Positions 1 through 7,951 of a stretch of 48,677 nt of DNA are shown piece after piece. The position numbers and the translations under genes are program-made. The notes beneath the pieces were generated by a model. That model saw only the letters and a program-made list of their open reading frames with translations, made no database searches and was not told the DNA's origin. The stretch is from assembly GCA_902779615.1 (NCBI GenBank), contig CACZCM010000001.1, positions 1 to 48,677 on the forward strand. The letters run 5' to 3'. Each line of letters opens with the position of its first letter. Positions within the stretch are counted from its first letter, which is position 1. Source of the DNA: an uncultured Ruminococcus sp. (GTDB lineage: Bacteria; Bacillota; Clostridia; Oscillospirales; Acutalibacteraceae).

Positions 1-126
1 GGGGGATGTCAGTTTGTTTATGCGCTTTGACAAAATACGCTGTCTGCCCCTGACAAAATACATTCACTTTTGGATGACAGAATGAGTGGGCTGTGACACG
101 ATAGCTGAATTATCGATCGAAAATCA
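1..126. other. left-edge non-coding stretch with short direct repeat
   Basis: This is the region downstream of the mscL stop, up to the window edge. An 11-base direct repeat, TGACAAAATAC, occurs at 28-38 and again at 51-61, 23 bases apart. I see no gene and no convincing terminator. The function is unknown and the repeat may be chance. Confidence 0.3.
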
Positions 127-618
127 TTACTTCTTTTTCTTGTCATTTTTATTGGTCTTTTCAACCGTGATCTTCTTTTCCTCCTCAAGCTGCGATGTGC
201 AGTGCGGACAGCGCTTTGCTTTTATGGAGATCTCGCTCATGCAGAACGGGCATTCCTTTGTTTCAGGCTCGGGTTCAGGCTCTTCCGCAGGCTTTTTGCC
301 AAACTCCATCATCTTATTGAACGCCTTGACGATGCAGAAAATAATAACCGCCATGATCAGGAAGTTAATGATCGCGGCAATAAACTGGCCAAAAAGAATA
401 GGACCGACATTCAATATTTTTGTCATCTGCTCGATATCAGCCACACCCGCAAGTTTACTTATAAGCAGCTGGATCGCAGGCATAATTACATCGTCGCAAA
501 GCGATGATACGATACTCTGGAACGCGCCGCCGATGATAACGCCGACTGCAAGATCCATAACATTGCCTCGTGAAATAAATTCCTTAAATTCACCAATAAA
601 GCCTTTCTTCTCACTCAT
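127..618 (-). CDS. mscL: large-conductance mechanosensitive channel MscL with C-terminal zinc ribbon
   Basis: The product is a 163-residue MscL, the pressure-relief channel of the cytoplasmic membrane. The N-terminus (FKEFISRGNVMDLAVGVIIG) is the family's signature helix and first membrane segment. A second hydrophobic segment follows (FGQFIAAIINFLIMAVIIF), then an acidic linker rich in Glu-Pro. Typical bacterial MscL is about 130-150 residues. This one continues into CPFCMSEISIKAKRCPHC, two CxxC pairs that look like a zinc ribbon, and ends in a Lys-rich tail. I chose the ATG at 618 because GAGGG lies 9 bases upstream and the family begins there; the open frame extends to 789 but without family similarity. 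The channel identity is firm; the role of the ribbon is not known. Confidence 0.95.
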   Translation of the reverse strand: MSEKKGFIGEFKEFISRGNVMDLAVGVIIGGAFQSIVSSLCDDVIMPAIQLLISKLAGVADIEQMTKILNVGPILFGQFIAAIINFLIMAVIIFCIVKAFNKMMEFGKKPAEEPEPEPETKECPFCMSEISIKAKRCPHCTSQLEEEKKITVEKTNKNDKKKK

Positions 619-732
619 TTGTTTGACCCTCTTTTCATAAATCTTTCGGGAGATTCCGAAGCATTTCAGGTGTAATAAGCATCGAAGTTTATCCGCCTTT
701 GGTGTATAATTCAAGATACCTACTACAATTCT

Positions 733-761
733 ATTATATTTCTTTATTCGACATTTTTCAA
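733..761 (-). promoter_or_regulatory. promoter of mscL
   Basis: On the minus strand TTGAAA and TATAAT are separated by exactly 17 bases. This leaves an mscL leader of about 110 bases. Confidence 0.65.
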
Positions 762-858
762 GACTTTCCGCAAATTTTATATTTTTCACATATTTATGAT
801 GAGTTTTTTGTGAATATAAACAATAATCTTAAAAGGCGATTTATTTTTGAAATAAATC

Positions 859-887
859 TTGACAAATTAGAAATATAAGTGTATAAA
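859..887 (+). promoter_or_regulatory. promoter of the CBS-domain gene
   Basis: TTGACA and TATAAA stand 17 bases apart, about 48 bases before the start codon. It diverges from the mscL promoter; the intergenic region 619-934 holds these two promoters and nothing else that I can see. Confidence 0.7.
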
Positions 888-934
888 GTAGTTGGGATAT
901 ATTTATTTTTAACTCGTCAAGGGGTGCTGGAAAA

Positions 935-1801
935 ATGTCCGATGACAGTTCGGAAAAAAAGGATAAAAAGAAACAGAAAACTTCATTTGCACAGCTTCTG
1001 GGAATAAAGCCCAGAGGCGTCACCGAGGAAGAAATTCTCGATCTCATAGATGCAGGCGAGGAAAGCGGCAGCGTTGAGGAACACGAAAAAAGCCGTATCG
1101 AGAACATTTTTGACTTCACTGATCGTTCCGTCGGCGACATCATGACCCATCGCATAGACATCACTGCTTTGGAAGACACGGCAGGGCTTGACGACACAGT
1201 TTGCCTTGCCATAGACAGCGGCTACTCAAGGATACCCGTATATCACGGCGATATCGACAGCATAATCGGCGTACTTTATGTGAAGGATCTGTTAAAATAT
1301 CTGATCGGCGAATCTAAAATCAAGTTCTCGCTCGACGAGATAGTTCGCACCGTTCCGTTCGTTCCGAAGAGCAAAAGCTGCGAAAAATTATTTGCTCTTA
1401 TGACGGATAATAAGGTACAGATGGCGGTTGTTGTTGACGAATACGGCGGTACGGAAGGGCTTGTTACTCTTGAGGATCTTGTTGAGGCGATCCTCGGAAA
1501 CATTCAGGACGAATTCGATGATGAAGACGAAAGCATAAAAAAGCTAGGAGTGAATTCATTCTCGGTCGACGGGCTGACGGCGATCGAGGACGTCGAGGCG
1601 CTTATAGGAGAAAAGCTTGATGTACCCGATGACTGCGATACTCTGGCTGCATTTATACTCGAAAAGCTGGGTCGGATACCTCAGCCGGATGAAAAACCTG
1701 TTGTGAAGGCAGGCAGCATTATTCTGACCGTTGAAGAGATCGAAGACAGAAGGATCGCAAAGGTCCTTATAATGAAAAACCAGCCTAAAAATAATGATTG
1801 A
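935..1801 (+). CDS. CBS-pair / CorC-HlyC family protein
   Basis: A 288-residue soluble protein of the CorC/TlyC ('hemolysin C') family. A charged Lys-rich N-terminus precedes the family's entry motif (EEEILDLIDAGEESG). A tandem CBS pair follows at about 65-190 (VGDIMTHRIDITAL; SRIPVYHGDIDSIIGVLYVKD; MAVVVDEYGGTEGLVTLEDL), and the C-terminal CorC_HlyC (transporter-associated) domain fills about 200-285. The membrane DUF21 domain found in longer CNNM-like relatives is absent, so this is the short CorC form. Such proteins are linked to magnesium/cobalt efflux and bind adenine nucleotides; the exact role here is inferred. AAGGGG precedes the start by about 10 bases, and the gene is a single unit with its own promoter and terminator. 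Confidence 0.85.
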   Translation: MSDDSSEKKDKKKQKTSFAQLLGIKPRGVTEEEILDLIDAGEESGSVEEHEKSRIENIFDFTDRSVGDIMTHRIDITALEDTAGLDDTVCLAIDSGYSRIPVYHGDIDSIIGVLYVKDLLKYLIGESKIKFSLDEIVRTVPFVPKSKSCEKLFALMTDNKVQMAVVVDEYGGTEGLVTLEDLVEAILGNIQDEFDDEDESIKKLGVNSFSVDGLTAIEDVEALIGEKLDVPDDCDTLAAFILEKLGRIPQPDEKPVVKAGSIILTVEEIEDRRIAKVLIMKNQPKNND

Positions 1802-1804
1802 TCT

Positions 1805-1836
1805 AAAGCGGGAATAACTCCAAGTTCCCGCTTTTA
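1805..1836 (+). terminator. intrinsic terminator after the CBS-domain gene
   Basis: A perfect 10-base stem (AAAGCGGGAA with TTCCCGCTTT) begins four bases after the stop codon and runs into T residues. Confidence 0.75.
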
Positions 1837-1874
1837 TCTATAACTCGTAATAGATTTTCACAATAGCGCAGACA

Positions 1875-1903
1875 TTGAAATAATCGGTTTAATGTGTTAA
1901 AAT
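1875..1903 (+). promoter_or_regulatory. promoter of the metF-metH operon
   Basis: TTGAAA and TAAAAT are separated by 17 bases. Only about 45 bases separate it from the metF start, too little for a SAM riboswitch or T-box, and none is visible. Confidence 0.65.
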
Positions 1904-1948
1904 ATATTTGGGCTTCCCGCCCCATACACATAGATCTGAGGTATTGAT

Positions 1949-2812
1949 ATGAAAATAATTGATATTATTAACAGCGGCAAACCTACCATCTCGATGGAGG
2001 TGTTTCCGCCTAAAACCGATGACAAATTTAACTCGATCATGCAGGCAACAGAGGAGATCGCTGCGCTGAGACCCGATTTCATGAGCGTAACCTACGGCGC
2101 AGGCGGCGGGACTTCAAAATTCACAGCCGAGATCGCAGAAAATATCCAGAATAAATACGGCGTTCCGACCCTCGCCCACCTGACCTGTGTCAGTTCTGAC
2201 AAGGACAAGATCGACAGCGTTATGAACGACCTGCAAAGCAGGGGGATCGAGAACGTTCTTGCGCTCAGAGGCGATATCCCCCAAGGATTCGACCGCACTA
2301 AATGTGAATACCATTACGCAAGCGAGCTGATCGACGATATTCGATCGCACGGCGATTTCTGCATAGGCGGCGCCTGCTACCCCGAAACTCACCCCGAGAG
2401 CCCCACATCAATGAAAGATATTGAAAATTTAAAGATCAAAGTCGATAAGGGGTGCTGTTTCCTGACAACGCAAATGTTCTTTGATAATAATATATTATAC
2501 AATTTTATATATCGTGTGCGCGAGGCAGGAATAAACGTCCCGATCGTTGCCGGGATAATGCCTGTCACCAACGCTGCGCAAGTAAAAAGGATCAGAGAGA
2601 TATCAGGTTCGCAGCTGCCGTCACGGTTCATACGCATTGTAGACCGCTACGGCGACAATCCTTTGGCGATGAAACAGGCGGGGATCGCGTTTGCAGTATC
2701 TCAGATAATCGATCTGTACGCAAACGGAGTCAACTCCGTTCATGTATACACAATGAACAAGCCGGAGGTCGCAAAAGCAATAATGGACAACATTTCGTAC
2801 ATCATTAAATAG
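1949..2812 (+). CDS. metF: methylenetetrahydrofolate reductase
   Basis: A 287-residue FAD-dependent MetF reducing 5,10-methylene-THF to 5-methyl-THF, the methyl donor for MetH encoded two genes downstream. Family motifs are clear: SMEVFPPKTDDKF near the N-terminus (catalytic Glu), SVTYGAGGG, LAHLTCVSSDKDKI, NVLALRGDIPQ, and CFLTTQMFFDN. Length matches bacterial MetF. GAGG about 9 bases upstream supports the ATG. It is the first gene of a three-gene operon. Confidence 0.95.
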   Translation: MKIIDIINSGKPTISMEVFPPKTDDKFNSIMQATEEIAALRPDFMSVTYGAGGGTSKFTAEIAENIQNKYGVPTLAHLTCVSSDKDKIDSVMNDLQSRGIENVLALRGDIPQGFDRTKCEYHYASELIDDIRSHGDFCIGGACYPETHPESPTSMKDIENLKIKVDKGCCFLTTQMFFDNNILYNFIYRVREAGINVPIVAGIMPVTNAAQVKRIREISGSQLPSRFIRIVDRYGDNPLAMKQAGIAFAVSQIIDLYANGVNSVHVYTMNKPEVAKAIMDNISYIIK

Positions 2813-2844
2813 TTTTTTCAAGAAAAGGAATGTGGACACTCACA

Positions 2845-3534
2845 ATGGCGGTTACTGCAAATTTCACCATAGTAAATCTGACTGCGCGTCCAAACGAGGT
2901 GACGGCAGTCGAAAGCGAGGCGCTGCGATATTTAGGATACCGAGGCGTAAAGCCCGAAGAAAACGACCTTGACCGCATACGTGAATGCGAAAAAGAGCTT
3001 ATGTCCGTAATTTCGCCGAAATGCTGCTACGCATATACCGATATTGTTTCTATAGACAATTCGGGCGTTGATATCGGATTCGGCACGATTAAAAGTAAAC
3101 AGCTTGCCGCACATCTGAAAGGCTGCACCGGAGTATATCTGTTCGCGGCAACGATCGGTATCGGCGCAGACAGACTGATCGCAAAATACAATCGTATCAA
3201 GCCCTGGAAAAGCGTGATGATAGACGCACTCGGCTCGGCGGCGGCGGAAGACTGGTGCGACAAAGCCGAGCTTCGCATAACAGGCGGACGCACCGATCAC
3301 TGCTCGAGATTCAGCCCGGGCTACGGAGACTTTTCGCTCACACATCAGATGGATTTTATGAGATATCTTGATATGAACAGGCAGCTCGGCATTACGCTCT
3401 CGGACTCGCTTTTGATGACTCCGACAAAATCCGTAACGGCAGTGATCGGCATAGGTGCGTCAAACAGGATATGCGATAATAAATGCTCCGCCTGCGGAAA
3501 TAGATCTTGTCTTTATCGGCAAGCCGGCAGCTGA
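2845..3534 (+). CDS. free-standing B12-dependent methionine synthase activation-domain protein
   Basis: The protein (229 residues) resembles the C-terminal reactivation domain of MetH, which binds S-adenosylmethionine and re-methylates oxidised cobalamin. The diagnostic loop is RFSPGYGDFSLTHQ, followed by SLLMTPTKSVTAVIGIG. A cysteine-rich tail (CDNKCSACGNRSC) closes the protein. It lies between metF and a metH that lacks this domain, as in the split Thermotoga system. The start is uncertain: an ATG at 2830 directly abuts the AAGGA ribosome site, while the ATG at 2845 sits 15 bases from it. I prefer 2845. Confidence 0.85.
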   Translation: MAVTANFTIVNLTARPNEVTAVESEALRYLGYRGVKPEENDLDRIRECEKELMSVISPKCCYAYTDIVSIDNSGVDIGFGTIKSKQLAAHLKGCTGVYLFAATIGIGADRLIAKYNRIKPWKSVMIDALGSAAAEDWCDKAELRITGGRTDHCSRFSPGYGDFSLTHQMDFMRYLDMNRQLGITLSDSLLMTPTKSVTAVIGIGASNRICDNKCSACGNRSCLYRQAGS

Positions 3535-3563
3535 CCCATCATAATAATCGAGGTAAACACAAT

Positions 3564-5945
3564 ATGAACATAATTGAAAAGATCCGTTCTTCGATCACTT
3601 ACTTTGACGGCGGAATGGGGACTCTCCTTCAGGAGGAGGGGCTGAAGCCCGGGGAACTGCCCGAACTGTGGAATATAAGCCGCCCCGATGTTATATATAA
3701 CATTCATAAAAATTATCTTGAAGCCGGAAGCAACATAATTACCACAAATACCTTCGGCGCAAACCGACTGAAATTTGATAATCTTGAAGAGATCATATCA
3801 TCAGCTTTAAACATAGCGCGGCGCGCCGTGTCCGATGCGGACGGCGACCGATATGTTGCCTTTGATATGGGACCTCTCGGAAAAATGCTCAAGCCGCTGG
3901 GCGATATGGATTTTGAAGAAGCTGTAGACATTTTCGGCGAGAGCGTGCGTATTGCAGAAAAATGCGGAGCAGATCTCATAATCATCGAAACGATGAACGA
4001 CTCCTACGAAGCAAAAGCGGCGGTACTTGCGGCAAAAGAGAACAGCAGCCTGCCGGTATTTGCGACCTGCGTCTTTGATGAAAATGCAAAGCTGATGACA
4101 GGCGCAGACCCTGCCGCAATGGCGGCCATGCTTGAAGGTCTGGGCGTTGACGCTATCGGTATGAACTGTTCGTTAGGTCCCCGTCAGATGGTCGGTATTG
4201 TTCCCAAGCTTGCAGAACGTGCAAGCGTACCCGTTATCGTGAATCCAAATGCCGGACTTCCGAAAAGCGTTGACGGCAAAACTGTTTACGATGTTGACGC
4301 CGAGGAATTTTCCGAAATTATGATAGATATCGTGAAAGCAGGCGCAACTATAATAGGCGGCTGCTGCGGAACAACTCCCGAATTTATCAGACGCACTGTT
4401 GAAAAAACTAAGGATCTTCAATTTAAGCTTCCCGAAAAAAAACATCTTACTGTCGTATCGTCATATACTCATGCTGTGGATATCGGAACTGTGCCCGTCC
4501 TTATCGGTGAGCGCATTAACCCGACCGGCAAGAAAAAATTTAAACAGGCGCTGCGTGACAACGACCTTGAATATATTCTAGGAGAAGGCGTTGCGCAGCA
4601 GGACGCCGGCGCCGACATTCTGGACGTAAACGTTGGTCTGCCAGAAATAGACGAGCCGGCTATGATGGTTCGTGTAGTTAGCGAGCTTCAGGCGGTTAGC
4701 GACCTGCCCCTTCAGCTTGATACCGTTGATCCGATCGCTATGGAAAGGTCAATGCGCATTTACAATGGAAAACCGCTTGTCAACTCCGTCAACGGCAAGC
4801 CCGAAAGTATGAAGGCAATATTCCCTCTTGTAAAAAAATACGGCGGCGCGGTGATCGCTCTGACTATCGGCGTTGACGGTATTCCGGATACGGCGCAGGG
4901 GCGTTACGAGATCGCAAAAACGATCGTTGACGAGGCGGCAAAATACGGTATCGACCGCTGTGATATTATTGTTGATCCGCTTGCAATGACCGTTTCGAGC
5001 GACACCAACAGCGCAAACGTCACTTTGGAGAGCATCAGGCTGATCGAAGAAAAGCTTGGCGTTCACACAAGCCTTGGCGTATCAAATATTTCGTTCGGGC
5101 TGCCCAACCGTGATTTTATCACATCAACGTTCTATGCGATCGCTCTGCAAACAGGACTTGACTGCGCTATCATGAATCCGTTTTCATTTGAAATGATGAA
5201 GGTCTACCACAGCTTCAAGGCACTGCGAAACATGGACGAAAGCTGCACGGGATATATTGAATTTGCATCAAATGTGACAGTGAACAGCGAGTCGAGATCT
5301 GCGTCCAAAAAAGGCGACACCCAAGCTGAAGACGAACCGCTTAAACGTGCGATCATCAAAGGTCTTGCAGAGCAAGCGCGCACAACGGCGGCGGAACTGA
5401 TAAGGAATATCGATCCGCTCGAAGTTATAAACGATCAGATAATACCGGCCCTCGACAAGGTAGGCAAGGGCTTTGAGGAAAATACGGTTTTTCTTCCGCA
5501 GCTTCTTATGAGCGCAGACGCGGCGAAAGCTGCATTTGAGGCTGTCCGCGAAGCAATGTCATCCGAAAATAAATCGAGCAAGGGCAGCATCATTCTTGCA
5601 ACCGTCAAGGGCGATATTCACGACATCGGCAAAAATATAGTAAAGGTTCTGCTGGCGAATTACGGATACAATGTGATAGATCTCGGAAAAGACGTTCCAC
5701 CCGAAACAATTCGTGACTGTGCGCTTGAAAACAACATCAAGCTTGTCGGACTAAGCGCGCTTATGACAACGACCGTTCCCGCTATGGAAGAAACTATCCG
5801 ACTTATACGTGAGAGCGGGTCGCCTGCAAAAGTAGTTGTCGGCGGCGCAGTTCTGACGCAGGAATACGCAGATATGATCGGCGCTGATAAATACGCGAAG
5901 GACGCAATGGAAACGGTTCGCTATGCCGAGGAAATTTTCGGATAA
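3564..5945 (+). CDS. metH: cobalamin-dependent methionine synthase lacking the activation domain
   Basis: A 793-residue MetH transferring the methyl of 5-methyl-THF to homocysteine through B12. Domains in order: the homocysteine-binding barrel (1-290) with zinc ligands in GMNCSLG (Cys202) and GGCCGTTP (Cys267, Cys268); the pterin-binding barrel (about 312-570, from VLIGERINPTG); the helical cap (about 595-670); and the Rossmann B12 domain with the DxHxxG motif in GDIHDIGKNIV (lower-ligand His686). It ends where E. coli MetH would start its reactivation domain, which here is the preceding gene, 29 bases upstream. The ATG at 3564 has AGG about 10 bases before it and matches the family N-terminus. 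Confidence 0.95.
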   Translation: MNIIEKIRSSITYFDGGMGTLLQEEGLKPGELPELWNISRPDVIYNIHKNYLEAGSNIITTNTFGANRLKFDNLEEIISSALNIARRAVSDADGDRYVAFDMGPLGKMLKPLGDMDFEEAVDIFGESVRIAEKCGADLIIIETMNDSYEAKAAVLAAKENSSLPVFATCVFDENAKLMTGADPAAMAAMLEGLGVDAIGMNCSLGPRQMVGIVPKLAERASVPVIVNPNAGLPKSVDGKTVYDVDAEEFSEIMIDIVKAGATIIGGCCGTTPEFIRRTVEKTKDLQFKLPEKKHLTVVSSYTHAVDIGTVPVLIGERINPTGKKKFKQALRDNDLEYILGEGVAQQDAGADILDVNVGLPEIDEPAMMVRVVSELQAVSDLPLQLDTVDPIAMERSMRIYNGKPLVNSVNGKPESMKAIFPLVKKYGGAVIALTIGVDGIPDTAQGRYEIAKTIVDEAAKYGIDRCDIIVDPLAMTVSSDTNSANVTLESIRLIEEKLGVHTSLGVSNISFGLPNRDFITSTFYAIALQTGLDCAIMNPFSFEMMKVYHSFKALRNMDESCTGYIEFASNVTVNSESRSASKKGDTQAEDEPLKRAIIKGLAEQARTTAAELIRNIDPLEVINDQIIPALDKVGKGFEENTVFLPQLLMSADAAKAAFEAVREAMSSENKSSKGSIILATVKGDIHDIGKNIVKVLLANYGYNVIDLGKDVPPETIRDCALENNIKLVGLSALMTTTVPAMEETIRLIRESGSPAKVVVGGAVLTQEYADMIGADKYAKDAMETVRYAEEIFG

Positions 5946-5960
5946 AAATAAATATTATTA

Positions 5961-6352
5961 CTATAATGAGCAAAAAAGTAAAATTGCACAAAACAAAAGT
6001 ACGATATAGCATAGCATAAAGTTTTCGCCAAACCTTTTTCAAAAGGCTTGCAGGATCCAAGGACAGCGGTCTCCGCTGCCGCGTCGGTCGGTGCTTCTGC
6101 TACGCCGTGGTCTCCCCCGGAGACCCGCACCCTTGGTCGCCGAAGGCATGCTCCATGTCTCGCCTGCCGGCTCGGTCGGCGCTTCTGCTGCGCCGTGGTC
6201 TCCCCCCGGAGACCCGCGCCCCTTTTCGAAAGAGGGGCATTTTGGCAGAAAATGCCCCTAACTAAAGGTTTGCACCAAAGTTCCCTCGCCGCTCCAAGGC
6301 GACGCAATTGTTGTTAATTCTGACGAAAGAATAAAATTTTGCTCATTTATAG
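5961..6352. repeat. family A intergenic element, copy 1 (MITE-like)
   Basis: About 390 bp bounded by inverted ends: CTATAATGAGCAAAA at 5961-5975 and TTTTGCTCATTTATAG at 6337-6352, one base indel between them. A second copy with the same ends and the same inner flanks (GTAAAATTGCACAAA on one side, TTCTGACGAAAGAAT on the other) lies at 39856-40208. The GC-rich middle contains nested hairpins around GGTCTCC/GGAGACC and GGGGCATTTT/AAAATGCCCC. No transposase is encoded; short open frames inside are not convincing genes. It sits between the metH stop and the operon's terminator, so it should be transcribed. Confidence 0.7.
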
Positions 6353-6363
6353 ATAATTAAAAC

Positions 6364-6402
6364 AAAGATCCTCCTTTACACCGTTTAAAGGAGGATCTTT
6401 TT
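6364..6402 (+). terminator. intrinsic terminator of the metF-metH operon
   Basis: A perfect 15-base stem (AAAGATCCTCCTTTA with TAAAGGAGGATCTTT) has a 7-base loop and a T run. It lies 419 bases after metH, beyond element A. Confidence 0.8.
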
Positions 6403-6485
6403 CACTGATATACACAAACCGTATTCCGCCGCTCGCAAGTATATCAGTATACTATTACCGAGCATTATTAAAAGAGTATTCTTAT

Positions 6486-6989
6486 TTACATCAGATCATT
6501 ATTATCGTATTCCAGATATTTTTCATTGTCACTTACATCATTGGTGATAAGCATACCTCGTTTGTCACGAACTATCGTAAATGTATGAGTACAGACTGTT
6601 GTGGTTATGTCGGGGTCATTTTTATAGCGAAGATTCTGTGTGACCGTTGCTGTGACGGTGTACTGCCTGTTTTTGTAGTCAATGTCATCAATATCCAGCG
6701 AATAATCGGCAAACTTTGCGCCGCCTTCTCTGCGGCTTCTCTCCCCTATGACCGCGGCGTTGTGGTCGTTGTAGTACCAAAAGTCACAGCCCTCTTTCAC
6801 GATGCCACGAAACGATACATTTTCCTCGCCCGAGTATGTCCGCATCATAGACGTCATATAACTGTCAATAACTTTTTCTGCCGCAGCATTGTCACGATCA
6901 AATACACCGCATGAATCCGCATACGCAGCCCCGCCTGCACTGATAATCACCACAGCCGCAACGGCTGCCGTTATTATTTTTTTTACCAT
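6486..6989 (-). CDS. small secreted protein of unknown function
   Basis: A 167-residue protein with a clear signal peptide (MVKKIITAAVAAVVIISAGG, probable cleavage after AYA). The mature part is a single alpha+beta-looking domain with an alternating strand pattern near the end (YTVTATVTQNLRYK, CTHTFTIVRDKRG). I do not recognise a family with confidence; the pattern resembles small domains that precede amidase modules in other secreted clostridial proteins, but no catalytic domain is present. The ATG at 6989 has AAGAAGG 11 bases upstream; the longer frame to 7055 would bury the signal peptide. Confidence 0.7.
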   Translation of the reverse strand: MVKKIITAAVAAVVIISAGGAAYADSCGVFDRDNAAAEKVIDSYMTSMMRTYSGEENVSFRGIVKEGCDFWYYNDHNAAVIGERSRREGGAKFADYSLDIDDIDYKNRQYTVTATVTQNLRYKNDPDITTTVCTHTFTIVRDKRGMLITNDVSDNEKYLEYDNNDLM

Positions 6990-7069
6990 AAACAGCGTAA
7001 CCTTCTTAATGTACAATAATAAGCAATATATTCCCGAGATCTTACCATAAATCATGATCTCTTAATTTT

Positions 7070-7098
7070 ATTATAAAATCTATTTTTTACTTTGTAAA
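7070..7098 (-). promoter_or_regulatory. promoter of the small secreted protein gene
   Basis: On the minus strand TTTACA and TATAAT are separated by 17 bases in AT-rich DNA, about 80 bases from the start codon. Confidence 0.6.
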
Positions 7099-7171
7099 TA
7101 CATTTAAACAATTGTTTTATTAATGTTTACAATTTGTGCAAAAATTTTCAAAATTAGTTTTTTATTTTACT

Positions 7172-7200
7172 TGAATTTTTAACTATTATCAGTTATACTA
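7172..7200 (+). promoter_or_regulatory. promoter of the HD-domain gene
   Basis: TTGAAT and TATACT are separated by 17 bases, just before an AGGAGG ribosome site. Confidence 0.6.
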
Positions 7201-7222
7201 ATAAAAAAGGAGGTATATGCCC

Positions 7223-7705
7223 ATGGAAAACGAACTTATGACCGCCGAGCAGCTTGTTCTCAGGATCGCTGACAAACTTGAAACTGAATCACGTTACTCT
7301 CTCACCAAAGATTATATACAGCACGGCTCTGTAAGTGTTTATGCTCACTGCATTTCCGTTGCGGCAGAAAGCCTTCGTATTGCACGCAGACTCAGACTGA
7401 ATGTTGATACAGACTCTCTGATCCGAGGTGCGCTGCTCCACGATTATTTTTTGTATGACTGGCACGACAACCCCGACGGACGTCATAACCTTCACGGCTT
7501 TACACACCCGTATAAGGCGCTGAAAAACGCCATTGAAGATTTCGATCTGAACGAAAAGGAATGCGATATTATCGTTCATCATATGTTTCCGCTTGTTCCT
7601 GTTCCCCCTCATTCAAAGGAGGCTTGGGTAGTGTGTCTGGCTGACAAAATTTGTGCGACAAGAGAAACCCTGCTGATGCGCAAAGCTTCGATGTCCGTTC
7701 GCTGA
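7223..7705 (+). CDS. HD-domain phosphohydrolase
   Basis: A 160-residue single-domain HD protein. The metal-binding series is visible as HGSVSVYAHCISVA (first His), LLHDYFLYDWH (the HD doublet), and IIVHHMFPLVP, with a later VCLADKICATRE giving the last Asp. Such proteins are metal-dependent phosphohydrolases acting on nucleotides or cyclic nucleotides; the substrate cannot be told. AGGAGG lies 9 bases before the ATG at 7223 and only 3 bases before an in-frame ATG at 7217, so I prefer 7223. It is monocistronic. Confidence 0.8.
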   Translation: MENELMTAEQLVLRIADKLETESRYSLTKDYIQHGSVSVYAHCISVAAESLRIARRLRLNVDTDSLIRGALLHDYFLYDWHDNPDGRHNLHGFTHPYKALKNAIEDFDLNEKECDIIVHHMFPLVPVPPHSKEAWVVCLADKICATRETLLMRKASMSVR

Positions 7706-7726
7706 CCAACAAATAAACAGCCGATC

Positions 7727-7766
7727 ATGTCCCCTGCTTCCAAATATGCGGCCGGGGACATTTTTA
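7727..7766 (+). terminator. intrinsic terminator after the HD gene
   Basis: The stem ATGTCCCC/GGGGACAT at 7727-7734 and 7754-7761 is followed by TTTTATT. Confidence 0.65.
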
Positions 7767-7849
7767 TTCGGCGAACTAGGTCATTTCTGGCTGAATGAAA
7801 CAACAGCCGCAGTATTATATTTGTTTTTTAAAGGCACAGCTTTAAAAAC

Positions 7850-7876
7850 GAGGTGACTTAGGTCACCTCATTTTTT
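7850..7876 (+). terminator. second hairpin terminator between converging genes
   Basis: The stem GAGGTGAC/GTCACCTC has a four-base loop, then ATTTTTT. An A run on the other side makes it potentially bidirectional. Confidence 0.6.
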
Positions 7877-7878
7877 AC

Positions 7879-7916
7879 AAAAAAGTACCTCCACAGCACT
7901 TATACTGCGGAGGTAC
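7879..7916 (-). terminator. intrinsic terminator of the cohesin-dockerin gene
   Basis: On the minus strand the stem GTACCTCC/GGAGGTAC is followed by TTTTTT. It lies 36 bases past the stop codon of the gene at 7952-9358. Confidence 0.7.
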
Positions 7917-7951
7917 AATTTCAGATCACATATGGATCATAATGGATAATA

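Noticed and set aside
1837..1948. SAM riboswitch or T-box before metF
   Set aside because: Only about 45 bases separate the promoter from the start codon and no riboswitch core is present.
6048..6317. Open frame of about 90 codons inside element A copy 1
   Set aside because: It lies wholly in a GC-rich repeat, has no ribosome site, and its product is Arg/Pro-rich nonsense mirrored by an open frame on the other strand.
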